From positions 272,001-336,000 of the forward strand of contig NZ_JAUSYV010000001.1 in assembly GCF_030817055.1 (NCBI RefSeq): 64,000 nt of DNA, given 5' to 3'. The stretch is from Bacillus sp. V2I10. Lineage in GTDB: Bacteria > Bacillota > Bacilli > Bacillales > Bacillaceae. The position numbers and the translations under genes are program-made. The notes beneath the pieces are model-generated. The model had not been told where the DNA came from. It saw only the letters and a list, made by a program, of their open reading frames with translations, and searched no databases. How positions within the stretch are numbered: the first letter of the stretch is position 1; every line of letters starts with the position of its first letter. Positions 9,407 to 18,165 of this stretch are shown in pieces.

Positions 9407-10315
9407 TTATTCCTTAGAAGTATCATTGCCATAAAACCATGTAACCCCTGCCTCTTCCCACAATGGTTTAACAGATACCGCAGATTCCATTTGTTCTAGT
9501 GCAATTTGCCTTCTCATTTGATTTTTTACATCTTCATAAGAGTATTGGACACCATTTAGCTTTTCTTTTAATAAGAGAACTGAATAGCCGAGATCACTCT
9601 TAATCGGCTGACTCCATTCATCTATTTTCAGTTTCTCAGCCTCGTCAACATATTGTGATGGAAGGTAATCATTTTTGGCTGACACAAACCCAAGCTCTCC
9701 GCCCTCGTTTGCCGTAAATTCATCAATTGACTTTTCAGCAGCCAGCGCTTCAAAGCTTGAGCCGCCTTTTAGTTCTTCTATCACTTTTAAAGCATCTTCC
9801 TCAGTCTCCGTCACAATATGGAATAAGTGATACGAATCTTCAATTGAATACAGCTCTTTATTGGAGTCATAATAAGCTTTTAGTTCTTTATCAGATATTT
9901 CTACATCCTTGGTTAACAATTCTTCTAACAGTATGCTGTATCTGATTTGCTCGCGCAGTTCTTTAGTATCTGTCAGCTTTTCGTTATCAAGGGAATTGTA
10001 CATGGATTTGTACATCGCAAGCTCGCGTTCAAGTTCTTCTTCCGGAATCTTGATGCTGTGCTTTTCCGCAAGCTCCTCAACTACCGTAAAATTAATCATC
10101 TCTTCAAGTGTTTCTTTTCCGAAACGCTCTTCAAGCTCCGCCATCCAATCTTCCCTTGTAATTTCTTTCTTTCCGACAACAGCAATGGACTCCGATTTCT
10201 GGTTTCCGGAAACAACAGCTGCTATACTGTCATCTTTAGATAAGAAATAGGCCAAGGTAAAACAATTAATGATGACAAGACCAAAAATGATTGGCCATAC
10301 TGTTTTCCCGTTCAT
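9407..10315 (-). CDS. yacD: PrsA-like parvulin foldase, membrane-anchored (YacD)
   Basis: A 302-residue protein with one N-terminal hydrophobic segment (about residues 7-25) and a SurA/PrsA-like extracytoplasmic part. The N-terminal chaperone region is followed by a parvulin-type peptidyl-prolyl isomerase domain (about 160-260) recognisable from LFHIVTETEEDALKVIEEL, SSFEALAAEKSIDE and GGELGFVSAKNDYLP. The N-terminal segment contains a cysteine (IINC) but not a good lipobox, so it is more likely a transmembrane anchor than a lipoprotein. Equivalent to B. subtilis YacD between hslO and cysK. Its clients are unknown. Confidence 0.85.
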   Translation of the reverse strand: MNGKTVWPIIFGLVIINCFTLAYFLSKDDSIAAVVSGNQKSESIAVVGKKEITREDWMAELEERFGKETLEEMINFTVVEELAEKHSIKIPEEELERELAMYKSMYNSLDNEKLTDTKELREQIRYSILLEELLTKDVEISDKELKAYYDSNKELYSIEDSYHLFHIVTETEEDALKVIEELKGGSSFEALAAEKSIDEFTANEGGELGFVSAKNDYLPSQYVDEAEKLKIDEWSQPIKSDLGYSVLLLKEKLNGVQYSYEDVKNQMRRQIALEQMESAVSVKPLWEEAGVTWFYGNDTSKE

Positions 10316-10338
10316 TTCTCCATCTCCTGTTTCATTGT

Positions 10339-11217
10339 TCAGTTTGAGGCACTTTCCTTAAGCTCTGTTAATTCTTCTTTATTGAAATGATATCTCTCAT
10401 TGCAGAAATGACATTCTGCTTCTGCTTTCCCATCTTCTTCAATCATACTTTGAATTTCTTCGGCACCTAGGCTGATAATGGCATTTGCGATTCTTTCTCG
10501 GGAGCAAGGGCAATGGAAGGCAACGGAATGTTTATCTATCAGCTTCACGTTTTCTTTACCTAATACTTCAAAAAGAATTTCTTCTGGAGTTAATCCTTTT
10601 TGAATTAACTTCGAGATTGGCTCTACACTGCCAAGACGCTTTTCGATTTCTGTAACGGTTGATTCATCCGTACCCGGCATTAATTGAATAATGAATCCTC
10701 CTGCTGCAAGGATTGTATTATCCGGATTAACAAGTACTCCAACGCCCACAGACGAAGGAACCTGCTCTGAGGATACAAGATAATAGGTGAAATCCTCACC
10801 TAATTCACCAGACACGATGGGAACCGAACCTGTAAAATGTTCTTTCATTCCAAGATCCTTCACAATGGAAAGCATGCCTGAGGTGCCTACTGCTCTTGCG
10901 ACATCAAGCTTCCCTTTTTCGTTAAGGTCAAAATGAGTTTGAGGGTTTGTGACGTAGCCTCTCACCTCGCCTTTTGCATTGCTGTCTACAACAATGACAC
11001 CGATAGGCCCGCCTCCCTCAACTTTGATCGTCATTTTATTTTCGCCTTTAAGCATAGATCCAAGCATGACTCCAGCTGTCATAGACCGGCCTAAAGCCGC
11101 TGATGCAGTCGGCCATGTCTGGTGCCTTCTTTGCGCTTCTCCTACTGTATCTGTTGTTTTTGCAGCATATGCACGCACTTGCCCGTCAAACGCAAGCGCC
11201 TTCACTAAATAATCCAT
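10339..11217 (-). CDS. hslO: Redox-regulated chaperone Hsp33
   Basis: Holdase chaperone activated by oxidation and zinc release. The start used (MDYLVKALAFDGQ) has GGAAGGTGAG upstream and gives 292 residues; an upstream in-frame ATG would overlap coaX and adds 13 residues not found in the family. The C-terminal zinc switch is complete: a CPC pair near residue 236 and a CHFC pair about 30 residues later. It lies 19 bases after coaX. Confidence 0.95.
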   Translation of the reverse strand: MDYLVKALAFDGQVRAYAAKTTDTVGEAQRRHQTWPTASAALGRSMTAGVMLGSMLKGENKMTIKVEGGGPIGVIVVDSNAKGEVRGYVTNPQTHFDLNEKGKLDVARAVGTSGMLSIVKDLGMKEHFTGSVPIVSGELGEDFTYYLVSSEQVPSSVGVGVLVNPDNTILAAGGFIIQLMPGTDESTVTEIEKRLGSVEPISKLIQKGLTPEEILFEVLGKENVKLIDKHSVAFHCPCSRERIANAIISLGAEEIQSMIEEDGKAEAECHFCNERYHFNKEELTELKESASN

Positions 11218-11236
11218 TGTAATCTCACCTTCCAAA

Positions 11237-12004
11237 TTAAATGCTGTTTCTTTCATAAATAAGCTGCAGGCCTTTTAACGTCAGGAAAGGATCGACAATT
11301 TCAATTACATTCGATTCAGATGCAATCAATGATGCCAGTCCTCCTGTAGCAATAACCTTAGGCTCTGCTTTTGACTGCTGTTTCATTCTATTAACAATGC
11401 CTTCTACTTGTCCCACATAGCCAAATAAAATACCGGCCTGCATCGCACTCACAGTATTTTTTCCAATAATATCGTCCGGTCTTGCAATTTCAATTCTTGG
11501 AAGTTTAGCCGCCCTTGAATATAACGCTTCTGTTGAAATGTTAATTCCCGGGGCAATAGCTCCCCCCATATATTGTTTTTCCTCATTGATATAACAATAG
11601 GTTGTGGCTGTACCAAAGTCCACAATAATCAAAGGTCCTCCGTATAAATGGATGCCTGCCACTGCATTAACAATTCTGTCAGCACCAACCTCACGCGGAT
11701 TCTCATATTTTATGTTCAAACCTGTTTTAATTCCCGGTCCAACTACTAAAGGCTTTTGCTTAAAGTACTTTGAACACATTCTCTCGAGCGAGAACATAAT
11801 TGGAGGAACAACGGACGAAATAATAATTCCTTTAATATCTGTAAGCTTTATACCTTCATGTTCAAATAATGATTTGATCAGCATGCCAAACTCATCTTCC
11901 GTTTTGTTTCTTGTCGTTTCAATACGCCAGTGATGTTTTAGTTCATCACTCTCAAAAACGCCTAAAACGGTATTTGTATTCCCTACATCCAATACTAAAA
12001 ACAT
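11237..12004 (-). CDS. coaX: Pantothenate kinase, type III
   Basis: First committed step of coenzyme A synthesis (ATP-dependent phosphorylation of pantothenate). The ASKHA-fold protein begins MFLVLDVGNTNTVLGVF (phosphate-1 motif) and has GADRIVNAVAG and DFGTATTYCYI (phosphate-2) plus the C-terminal ATGGLAS adenosine motif. I use the ATG at 12004, with AGTGGTG upstream; a GTG four codons earlier is possible but lacks a ribosome site. 255 residues, as in the family. Confidence 0.95.
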   Translation of the reverse strand: MFLVLDVGNTNTVLGVFESDELKHHWRIETTRNKTEDEFGMLIKSLFEHEGIKLTDIKGIIISSVVPPIMFSLERMCSKYFKQKPLVVGPGIKTGLNIKYENPREVGADRIVNAVAGIHLYGGPLIIVDFGTATTYCYINEEKQYMGGAIAPGINISTEALYSRAAKLPRIEIARPDDIIGKNTVSAMQAGILFGYVGQVEGIVNRMKQQSKAEPKVIATGGLASLIASESNVIEIVDPFLTLKGLQLIYERNSI

Positions 12005-12164
12005 ATGTATCACCACTTTGTATAGTTTCTTTTCACTTTTTAAGGTTCATTCTTTCCAATCATATCATATGAGGTAAGAAATCGAATCGTATAAAAATAA
12101 GAACTGAATCAGTTTTTATTTCCCGAAATAAACAACATCTCCATTTTATTCTTTTTAGAAGATG

Positions 12165-12213
12165 AAATGCAAAAAGAAAGAACCGCAAGCTCATAATGAA
12201 CATGCGGTTCTTC
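12165..12213 (-). terminator. Intrinsic terminator after ftsH
   Basis: The arms AAGAACCGCA and TGCGGTTCTT (about 12178-12213) enclose a 16-nt loop and are followed on the minus strand by a T-rich stretch. They separate ftsH from the coaX gene run. Confidence 0.85.
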
Positions 12214-12223
12214 TAAAGACCAA

Positions 12224-14161
12224 TTAATCTTCTTTTCGATCTTCATGTATTTCAGATGTTTGTTCTTCATCCTTTTTTGGGAGGATGTTCACTTTCACAT
12301 CTTCTTGTTTTTTGTCGAGATCAGCAGCTGGTCGATCCGGCAATGTGCCATGATCCACAAGGTGTTTAATCTGTTCTGCATCGAGTGTTTCAATTTCAAG
12401 CAGTGTTTGAGCAATCAGCTCTAATTTGTCACGATTTTCAGTAAGAATCTTCTTAGCGCGCTCATAGCTTTCTTTAATGAAGCGCTGCACTTCCATATCA
12501 ATTTCATGTGCAATGGCATCACTATAGTTCTGCTCGCTGTTGAAGTCGCGTCCTAAAAACACTTGTCCTTGCGATTGGCCAAATTGCAATGGCCCAAGCT
12601 TATCACTCATACCAAACTCTGTTACCATACGGCGGGCAATGCCTGTCGCACGCTGGAAGTCATTGGATGCTCCTGTGCTGACTTCGCCAAACACGATGTC
12701 CTCAGCTACACGTCCACCGAGTAGTCCGGTAATTTTATCAAGAAGCTCAGGCTTCGTCATAAAGTAACGATCCTCTTTCGGAAGCATAACAGCGTATCCG
12801 CCAGCTTGACCGCGTGGTACGATTGTTACTTTGTGCACCATATCAGCCTCATCAAGAATTACTCCGATAATTGTATGCCCTGCCTCGTGATAGGCAACAA
12901 TTTTGCGTTCTTTTTGAGAAATAACACGGCTCTTCTTCGCAGGACCTGCAATTACACGGTCTGTAGCTTCATCAATATCTGTCATATCGACCTTTTTCTT
13001 ATTGCGGCGGGCAGCAACAAGTGCAGCCTCATTCAGAAGGTTTTCAAGATCTGCCCCTGAGAATCCAGGTGTACGGGCAGCGATCGATTTTAAATTGACA
13101 CCATCATCTAAAGGCTTGTTGCGGGCATGTACTTGAAGCACTGCCTCACGACCTTTAAGATCAGGACGGTCAACCGTAATTTGACGGTCAAAACGGCCTG
13201 GACGCAATAAAGCAGGATCAAGAATGTCAGGGCGGTTTGTAGCAGCAATCATAATGATTCCTTCATTTCCGCCGAATCCGTCCATTTCAACAAGCAATTG
13301 GTTAAGGGTCTGCTCACGCTCATCATGGCCTCCGCCAAGACCAGCGCCGCGCTGACGGCCAACTGCATCAATTTCATCAATAAAGATAATACACGGTGCG
13401 TTCTTTTTCGCATTCTCAAACAAGTCACGAACACGGGAAGCCCCTACACCGACAAACATTTCAACGAAATCAGATCCGCTGATTGAGAAGAACGGCACGC
13501 CAGCTTCTCCGGCAGCAGCACGTGCAAGAAGCGTTTTACCTGTTCCAGGAGGTCCTACAAGAAGAACACCTTTAGGAATGCGGGCGCCAAGCTCTGCAAA
13601 TTTACGTGGATCCTTCAGGAATTCCACGACTTCAACAAGCTCTTGCTTCTCTTCATCTGCACCTGCAACATCTTTAAATCTGACTTTTTTCTTTTCTTCG
13701 CTGTAAAGCTTAGCTTTGCTTTTACCAAAGTTCATGACACGGCTGCCGCCGCCCTGAGCCTGATTAAGCAAGAAGAAGAAGAGAATGAAGATAATGACAA
13801 AAGGAATGATGGATGTAAAGAACGTTACCCATCCGCTGGTTTCTTCTGCAGGAACGAACTTAACGCTCGTTTTTTCACCCTGGGCAGCAGCATCCACACG
13901 GTCCAAAGCTTTGTCGCTTAATACATGAGTTACAAATAACTCATCTTCTTTATAATTAGTTAACTTACCTTTAACTTCATAAACCCCGCGCAGCGGCTGA
14001 ATGGTAATTTCTTCAACATCTCCAGCCTCAAGTTCGGAAATGAACGTGCTGTAAGTTAATGGTTCAGTTTTTGTATTGTTCCCTTGGAAAAAACTGACGA
14101 CTCCAATAACCACTAAAAAGATTAATAAATAAAATATGGTATTACGGAAGATCCGATTCAT
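12224..14161 (-). CDS. ftsH: ATP-dependent zinc metalloprotease FtsH
   Basis: Membrane-bound AAA+ protease for quality control and turnover of regulators; in B. subtilis it is needed for sporulation through Spo0A activation. The 645-residue protein has two transmembrane segments (about 8-24 and 111-132) flanking a small extracytoplasmic domain, Walker A GPPGTGKT (203-210), Walker B CIIFIDEID (257-265), the second region of homology (ATNRPDILDPALLRPGRFDR) and the zinc site HEAGH (425-429). The C-terminus is acidic and Lys-rich. GGGAGGAGG lies before the ATG. Confidence 0.98.
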   Translation of the reverse strand: MNRIFRNTIFYLLIFLVVIGVVSFFQGNNTKTEPLTYSTFISELEAGDVEEITIQPLRGVYEVKGKLTNYKEDELFVTHVLSDKALDRVDAAAQGEKTSVKFVPAEETSGWVTFFTSIIPFVIIFILFFFLLNQAQGGGSRVMNFGKSKAKLYSEEKKKVRFKDVAGADEEKQELVEVVEFLKDPRKFAELGARIPKGVLLVGPPGTGKTLLARAAAGEAGVPFFSISGSDFVEMFVGVGASRVRDLFENAKKNAPCIIFIDEIDAVGRQRGAGLGGGHDEREQTLNQLLVEMDGFGGNEGIIMIAATNRPDILDPALLRPGRFDRQITVDRPDLKGREAVLQVHARNKPLDDGVNLKSIAARTPGFSGADLENLLNEAALVAARRNKKKVDMTDIDEATDRVIAGPAKKSRVISQKERKIVAYHEAGHTIIGVILDEADMVHKVTIVPRGQAGGYAVMLPKEDRYFMTKPELLDKITGLLGGRVAEDIVFGEVSTGASNDFQRATGIARRMVTEFGMSDKLGPLQFGQSQGQVFLGRDFNSEQNYSDAIAHEIDMEVQRFIKESYERAKKILTENRDKLELIAQTLLEIETLDAEQIKHLVDHGTLPDRPAADLDKKQEDVKVNILPKKDEEQTSEIHEDRKED

Positions 14162-14264
14162 TCCTTACCTCCTCCCACAGTAAACACAACTATTTTAAAT
14201 AGTATCATAGAAAATCATACCAATACAACTAATTAGCTATTTGTATACTTGACAAAATCCAGTG

Positions 14265-14807
14265 TTAGTTATTTTGATAAATTTCAGGCTTCAGTACGCC
14301 GATATACGGAAGATTGCGGTAGCGTTCAATGTAATCTAAACCATAGCCGACTACAAATGCATCCGGAACTTCAAAGCATACATAATCTGCCTGAATATCA
14401 GCTTTGCGTCCAGTCGGTTTATCAAGCAAAGTCACAATGCTGATTGTTTTTGCTTTACGGTAACGGAAAAGCTCTACTAAGTAGCTTAGCGTTAAACCGC
14501 TGTCGATGATATCTTCAATGATAAGAATGTCTCTGCCTTCAACTGAAGTATCCAAATCCTTAAGGATCTTAACTTCTCCAGAAGAGACTGTAGATGTACC
14601 ATAACTCGAAACATCCATAAAGTCCATTTCCAAGTATGTATCGATGTTCTTCAGCAGATCCGCCATAAAAGGCATTGCACCTTTTAAAACACCAATTGCG
14701 AGCGGAAAGCGGTCTTTATATTCTTCTGTAAGCACTTTGCCCAATTCTTTTACTTTGACACTGATCTCTTCTTCTGTGATTAATACTTTTTCGATATCCT
14801 GCTTCAT
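14265..14807 (-). CDS. hpt: Hypoxanthine-guanine phosphoribosyltransferase
   Basis: Purine salvage: hypoxanthine or guanine plus PRPP to IMP or GMP. The 180-residue protein has the PRPP-binding loop ILIIEDIIDSGLTLSYL (about residues 94-110) and the purine-site stretch DAFVVGYGLDY. It sits between tilS and ftsH as in B. subtilis (hprT), 21 bases after tilS, so the two are probably co-transcribed; B. subtilis TilS and HprT also act together on ftsH expression. Confidence 0.96.
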   Translation of the reverse strand: MKQDIEKVLITEEEISVKVKELGKVLTEEYKDRFPLAIGVLKGAMPFMADLLKNIDTYLEMDFMDVSSYGTSTVSSGEVKILKDLDTSVEGRDILIIEDIIDSGLTLSYLVELFRYRKAKTISIVTLLDKPTGRKADIQADYVCFEVPDAFVVGYGLDYIERYRNLPYIGVLKPEIYQNN

Positions 14808-14828
14808 TACAAGTTGCCCCCTACAAAG

Positions 14829-16214
14829 TCATTGCTCTTTATATTCCAGTACAACACAATCGCCCTCGGATAACCCGTATTCTTCAAATGAAGATTTCTT
14901 AAGGCCGGGAAGCCAGAGGATATTACCGCTGCCATCTTCTAAAACAGGCCAGCTGTTTCTCTTATTGATCGGTACTTTAGCATCAATAAATATATCTTTT
15001 ACTTTTTTCGTACCGTTCATGCCTTTCAGTTTGATTTTATCGCCCTGCCTTCTTGTGCGGATCAGCAAGGGCTTGTTCAAAGAAGAATAAGGCATGACGA
15101 ACACATGGTTCCCTGACAGATCATCAGGACTCCTGTCCGCAATTTCACAAGTTAAGATATACCCGTTTGGGAGGGCTGTGCTAGAAGGTATCTGCACCTG
15201 CATCTCATATGACTGGTCTGTGTTTTGTTCAAAAGTAAACAAACACGTTTGATAGGATTTGATTACTTTTAGACCGTCTGGGTAATCAAGTGAACCGGAA
15301 GGATGTTTTTGCGAGAGTAAAGACTGAAGACTCTCTATATGTATAGAAGAAAGGGAAGATGGAATATCTTCGTAAAGATAGTTTAATATTAGTTGAATAC
15401 CTCTTCTTTGTAAAGGCATAGGCAGGGTTTTAAACATTTCAATATTCAGTTCGATTTCGTTCTTTTCTTTCCTTTTCAATACTGTATTCAATTTTTCTTT
15501 CGTTAATTCCTGTAAGAACTGCTCATCTTCTCTAAATGTTCTGCTGAAAAACTGAAATCTTTCATGAACCTTTGGGTTTTCTTCCTTAAGAAACGGCAAA
15601 ATATGTTTGCGAAAGCGATTTCTCGTATAGTCAAGTTTCTCGTTGCTTGGATCAAACCGCGGAGCAAGCTTCTGGTCAAGGCAGTAAGTAAGAATTTGTT
15701 CTTTTGTAAAAGATAAGAAAGGACGAATGATTTTCCCGCTGTCAAAATCACGTATTTCAGGAATTCCTGCAATAGAAGCACCCATTCCGCCTCTAGTCAT
15801 TCTCATTAAAATGGTCTCAACCTGATCATCGCCATGATGCCCTAAAGCCAAAAAATTTCCATCATACTTTTCCATTACTTTGCTGTAGAAAGCGTAGCGG
15901 CATTCTCTGGCTGCATTCTGAGAGCTCATTTCAGGGTGCTCCCTGGCGAAATCGGGAACGTTCAGCTGAACAGCTTCACATGGAACACCATTCGAACGGC
16001 AATAGTGCTTAACAAATTCCATTTCTTCTTCGGATTGTGAACCTCTAAACATATGATCCACATGAGCAGCAATGATTTTAAGCTGATAAGCTTGCTGAAA
16101 CCTCATAAATAAATGAAGAAGGGCGAGCGAATCAGGTCCGCCTGAAACCCCAATCACAACGGTTGCATCGTTTATATCGTTAACATTAAGAAAAGTCCGA
16201 AAACGTTCTAGCAT
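14829..16214 (-). CDS. tilS: tRNA(Ile)-lysidine synthetase
   Basis: Modifies C34 of tRNA-Ile(CAU) to lysidine, switching its codon from AUG to AUA. The N-terminal PP-loop ATPase has VIGVSGGPDSLALLHLF (PP motif, residues 21-37), AAHVDHMFRG and the ALGHHGDDQVETILMRM segment. A substrate-binding middle region and the C-terminal TilS domain (RRQGDKIKLKGMNGTKKVKD) follow. 461 residues, within the usual range for Bacillus. Confidence 0.95.
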   Translation of the reverse strand: MLERFRTFLNVNDINDATVVIGVSGGPDSLALLHLFMRFQQAYQLKIIAAHVDHMFRGSQSEEEMEFVKHYCRSNGVPCEAVQLNVPDFAREHPEMSSQNAARECRYAFYSKVMEKYDGNFLALGHHGDDQVETILMRMTRGGMGASIAGIPEIRDFDSGKIIRPFLSFTKEQILTYCLDQKLAPRFDPSNEKLDYTRNRFRKHILPFLKEENPKVHERFQFFSRTFREDEQFLQELTKEKLNTVLKRKEKNEIELNIEMFKTLPMPLQRRGIQLILNYLYEDIPSSLSSIHIESLQSLLSQKHPSGSLDYPDGLKVIKSYQTCLFTFEQNTDQSYEMQVQIPSSTALPNGYILTCEIADRSPDDLSGNHVFVMPYSSLNKPLLIRTRRQGDKIKLKGMNGTKKVKDIFIDAKVPINKRNSWPVLEDGSGNILWLPGLKKSSFEEYGLSEGDCVVLEYKEQ

Positions 16215-16364
16215 GGCATTCCTCTTTTATAGCATTATTTAATAAGTTTTTCCTAAAACGCATCCTGTCCGAGAAGCACATTCTATAATGAGTGCACTTT
16301 AATACTATCACGCATGCTTTGGCCTCTGCAAAAAAGAAGTCCCCCGTTCACACATTTATCAAAT

Positions 16365-17351
16365 TTACATGAGATAGTGATAAACATAGAACGAATAGAT
16401 AATGCATAAAGCAGCAATAATCATCACAGTTTCGAGCCATCCGCTTACTTTGCTCTTCTTTTTAACCTGCACTCGCGTTTTTTTCTGCTGTTGATTTGGA
16501 GCAGGTTGTCTTACTGAGGCAGGGGGCTTTCTGCTCCTCTTTGGATAAAGAGACTGCAGGAAATCCTGTTTCATTTCAGAAGCATACTTGTATTTTCCCA
16601 AGATGGCATTATTTAAAACGGCAGAATGCTGCCGCAAGTAAGGATTTGACTGAATAACAGCATTCAGCTGACCGCCTCCGTCGCCCTGCTTTTTAAACCG
16701 TTTAGGATAAACAGAATTGATCACGATCATAGCAGCTGCAAAAAGATCATACTCCGCCTCCGCCTTGCGGGTCCCGAGTCCCCAGTACCCTCTATCAAAA
16801 AAATCGGTAAACTCTTTTATCGACCTGCCCTTAAGCGTTGTTCCTCCAACATCTATAAACCTGAGCTGAACCGGCCTGTCAGCCACAATCAGATTCTCCG
16901 GTTTCAAATCGCCGAAAACCCAGCCTGCCTGATGGAGCTCCTGCAGATTCGAGAGAAGCTGAATTGTTAAAACACCAATCCATTCATGGCCATTGTTGTG
17001 GATAAAATCAAGATATTGCTTTCCTTTAATATATTCCATTACATAAAAGGGAACTTGCGTTTGGGTTCTGGGATTCATCCAATCATCTACATCAATTAAA
17101 GCAGGCCCAAGGGAATTCCCCTGGACCTTTGAAAAGTGTTTAAGGACATTCACTTCAGAAGTAATGGACATGCTGTTCTCACTTACTTTAAGAGCTGAAA
17201 GTCCATGTTTTCCTTCCGCTAAATAGACAATCCCTGTAGCACCCTGACCAAGAGGTTTCAATATCCGGTACTGCTGATGATGCCACTTTCCCTTAATAAT
17301 GGTGCCTGGTGCCACTTTACATGTTTGATTCGCTGAAGTATTGTTCATCAT
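16365..17351 (-). CDS. yabT: Membrane-anchored Ser/Thr protein kinase (YabT-like)
   Basis: A Hanks-type kinase used in B. subtilis sporulation, where YabT is a forespore DNA-activated kinase acting on RecA and other proteins. Visible features are the glycine loop PLGQGATGIVYLAEG, the catalytic loop GDLKPENL, and DVG in the place of DFG (FIDVGGTT). After the kinase domain comes a basic linker rich in K, R and Q (about 272-300) that could bind DNA, then a single C-terminal transmembrane helix (about 305-326). The gene overlaps yabS by 35 bases. The activation loop is short, as in YabT. Confidence 0.9.
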   Translation of the reverse strand: MMNNTSANQTCKVAPGTIIKGKWHHQQYRILKPLGQGATGIVYLAEGKHGLSALKVSENSMSITSEVNVLKHFSKVQGNSLGPALIDVDDWMNPRTQTQVPFYVMEYIKGKQYLDFIHNNGHEWIGVLTIQLLSNLQELHQAGWVFGDLKPENLIVADRPVQLRFIDVGGTTLKGRSIKEFTDFFDRGYWGLGTRKAEAEYDLFAAAMIVINSVYPKRFKKQGDGGGQLNAVIQSNPYLRQHSAVLNNAILGKYKYASEMKQDFLQSLYPKRSRKPPASVRQPAPNQQQKKTRVQVKKKSKVSGWLETVMIIAALCIIYSFYVYHYLM

Positions 17352-18054
17352 CTGAGAGCAAACTCCTTAAAGAACGCTTTTTCTTAAACGAGTGGATGCC
17401 ATCACGAATAGCCGGTCCAGTCGGTGTAATGCCGCCAGTTGTAAGTTTAGGAAAAATAGAGGAGAGAGATTCAAGTTTCGGCGTCCATTCCAAAATGGTT
17501 TCAACTTCATCCTTTTTCCCAGGAAATACAGACACTGAAAATTGATTTTCCCCAATTCTCGAATTTAAGCTGATAGATAAATCCAAAAGTGATTCTTTTA
17601 CAGTCGGCAGCTTCGGCTTCATACTTCCGCTCATATCTACTAATATTAAAATCTCCATGCTGATCGTTTCTCCAAGCTCATCGACTACTTCCATCACCTC
17701 TCCCCGTTTTTCAGGCGAAAGCTCCTCCATCGTCACTTTCTTCCCAAGGATTTGCTGAAGTTCAGAATTGACCACCCCTTGCAGAGTTTGAGTCATTGCT
17801 TGCCTTGTTACCATTTGCACCGTTTGAGAGAGCTGATGAGCATAAACAATCTGGCTAACGCCTCCGCCCGACACAGCTATCCCTTCAATCTCATCGATCG
17901 CCTCCTGATCAATCACATTTTCTTCTACGATTCCGATTACGTTCACTGAAATTCCTTGTTCTTTTGCCAGAGCCGCCATCGCAATCGGATCTTCACCGTG
18001 ATTGGAGCAGCCGTCTGTTATAAGCAGAATTTGTTTTAATTTTCCCTTATTCAT
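17317..18054 (-). CDS. yabS: vWA-domain protein with circularly permuted MIDAS (YabS)
   Basis: A 245-residue soluble protein equivalent to B. subtilis YabS, cotranscribed with the kinase gene yabT. Its von Willebrand A elements appear in swapped order: the strand carrying the late MIDAS aspartate (ILLITDG, residues 9-15) is at the N-terminus, and the usual first element DMSGSM (140-145) and the MIDAS threonine segment GGITPTGPAI (207-216) follow in the C-terminal half. The linker between (about 60-130) is predicted helical. AGGAGGGG precedes the ATG. The function is unknown; a partner or substrate role for YabT is an inference from linkage. Confidence 0.88.
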   Translation of the reverse strand: MNKGKLKQILLITDGCSNHGEDPIAMAALAKEQGISVNVIGIVEENVIDQEAIDEIEGIAVSGGGVSQIVYAHQLSQTVQMVTRQAMTQTLQGVVNSELQQILGKKVTMEELSPEKRGEVMEVVDELGETISMEILILVDMSGSMKPKLPTVKESLLDLSISLNSRIGENQFSVSVFPGKKDEVETILEWTPKLESLSSIFPKLTTGGITPTGPAIRDGIHSFKKKRSLRSLLSDDEQYFSESNM

Positions 18055-18165
18055 TTAAGTCCCCTCCTAATATCCTCTTATCACCAAGGAAATAATGTAC
18101 TACCATCCTCGCCACGAAATAAGAGTTTTATACTTTAGAAGGGGCTTATTTAAAGGGTGATTCTT

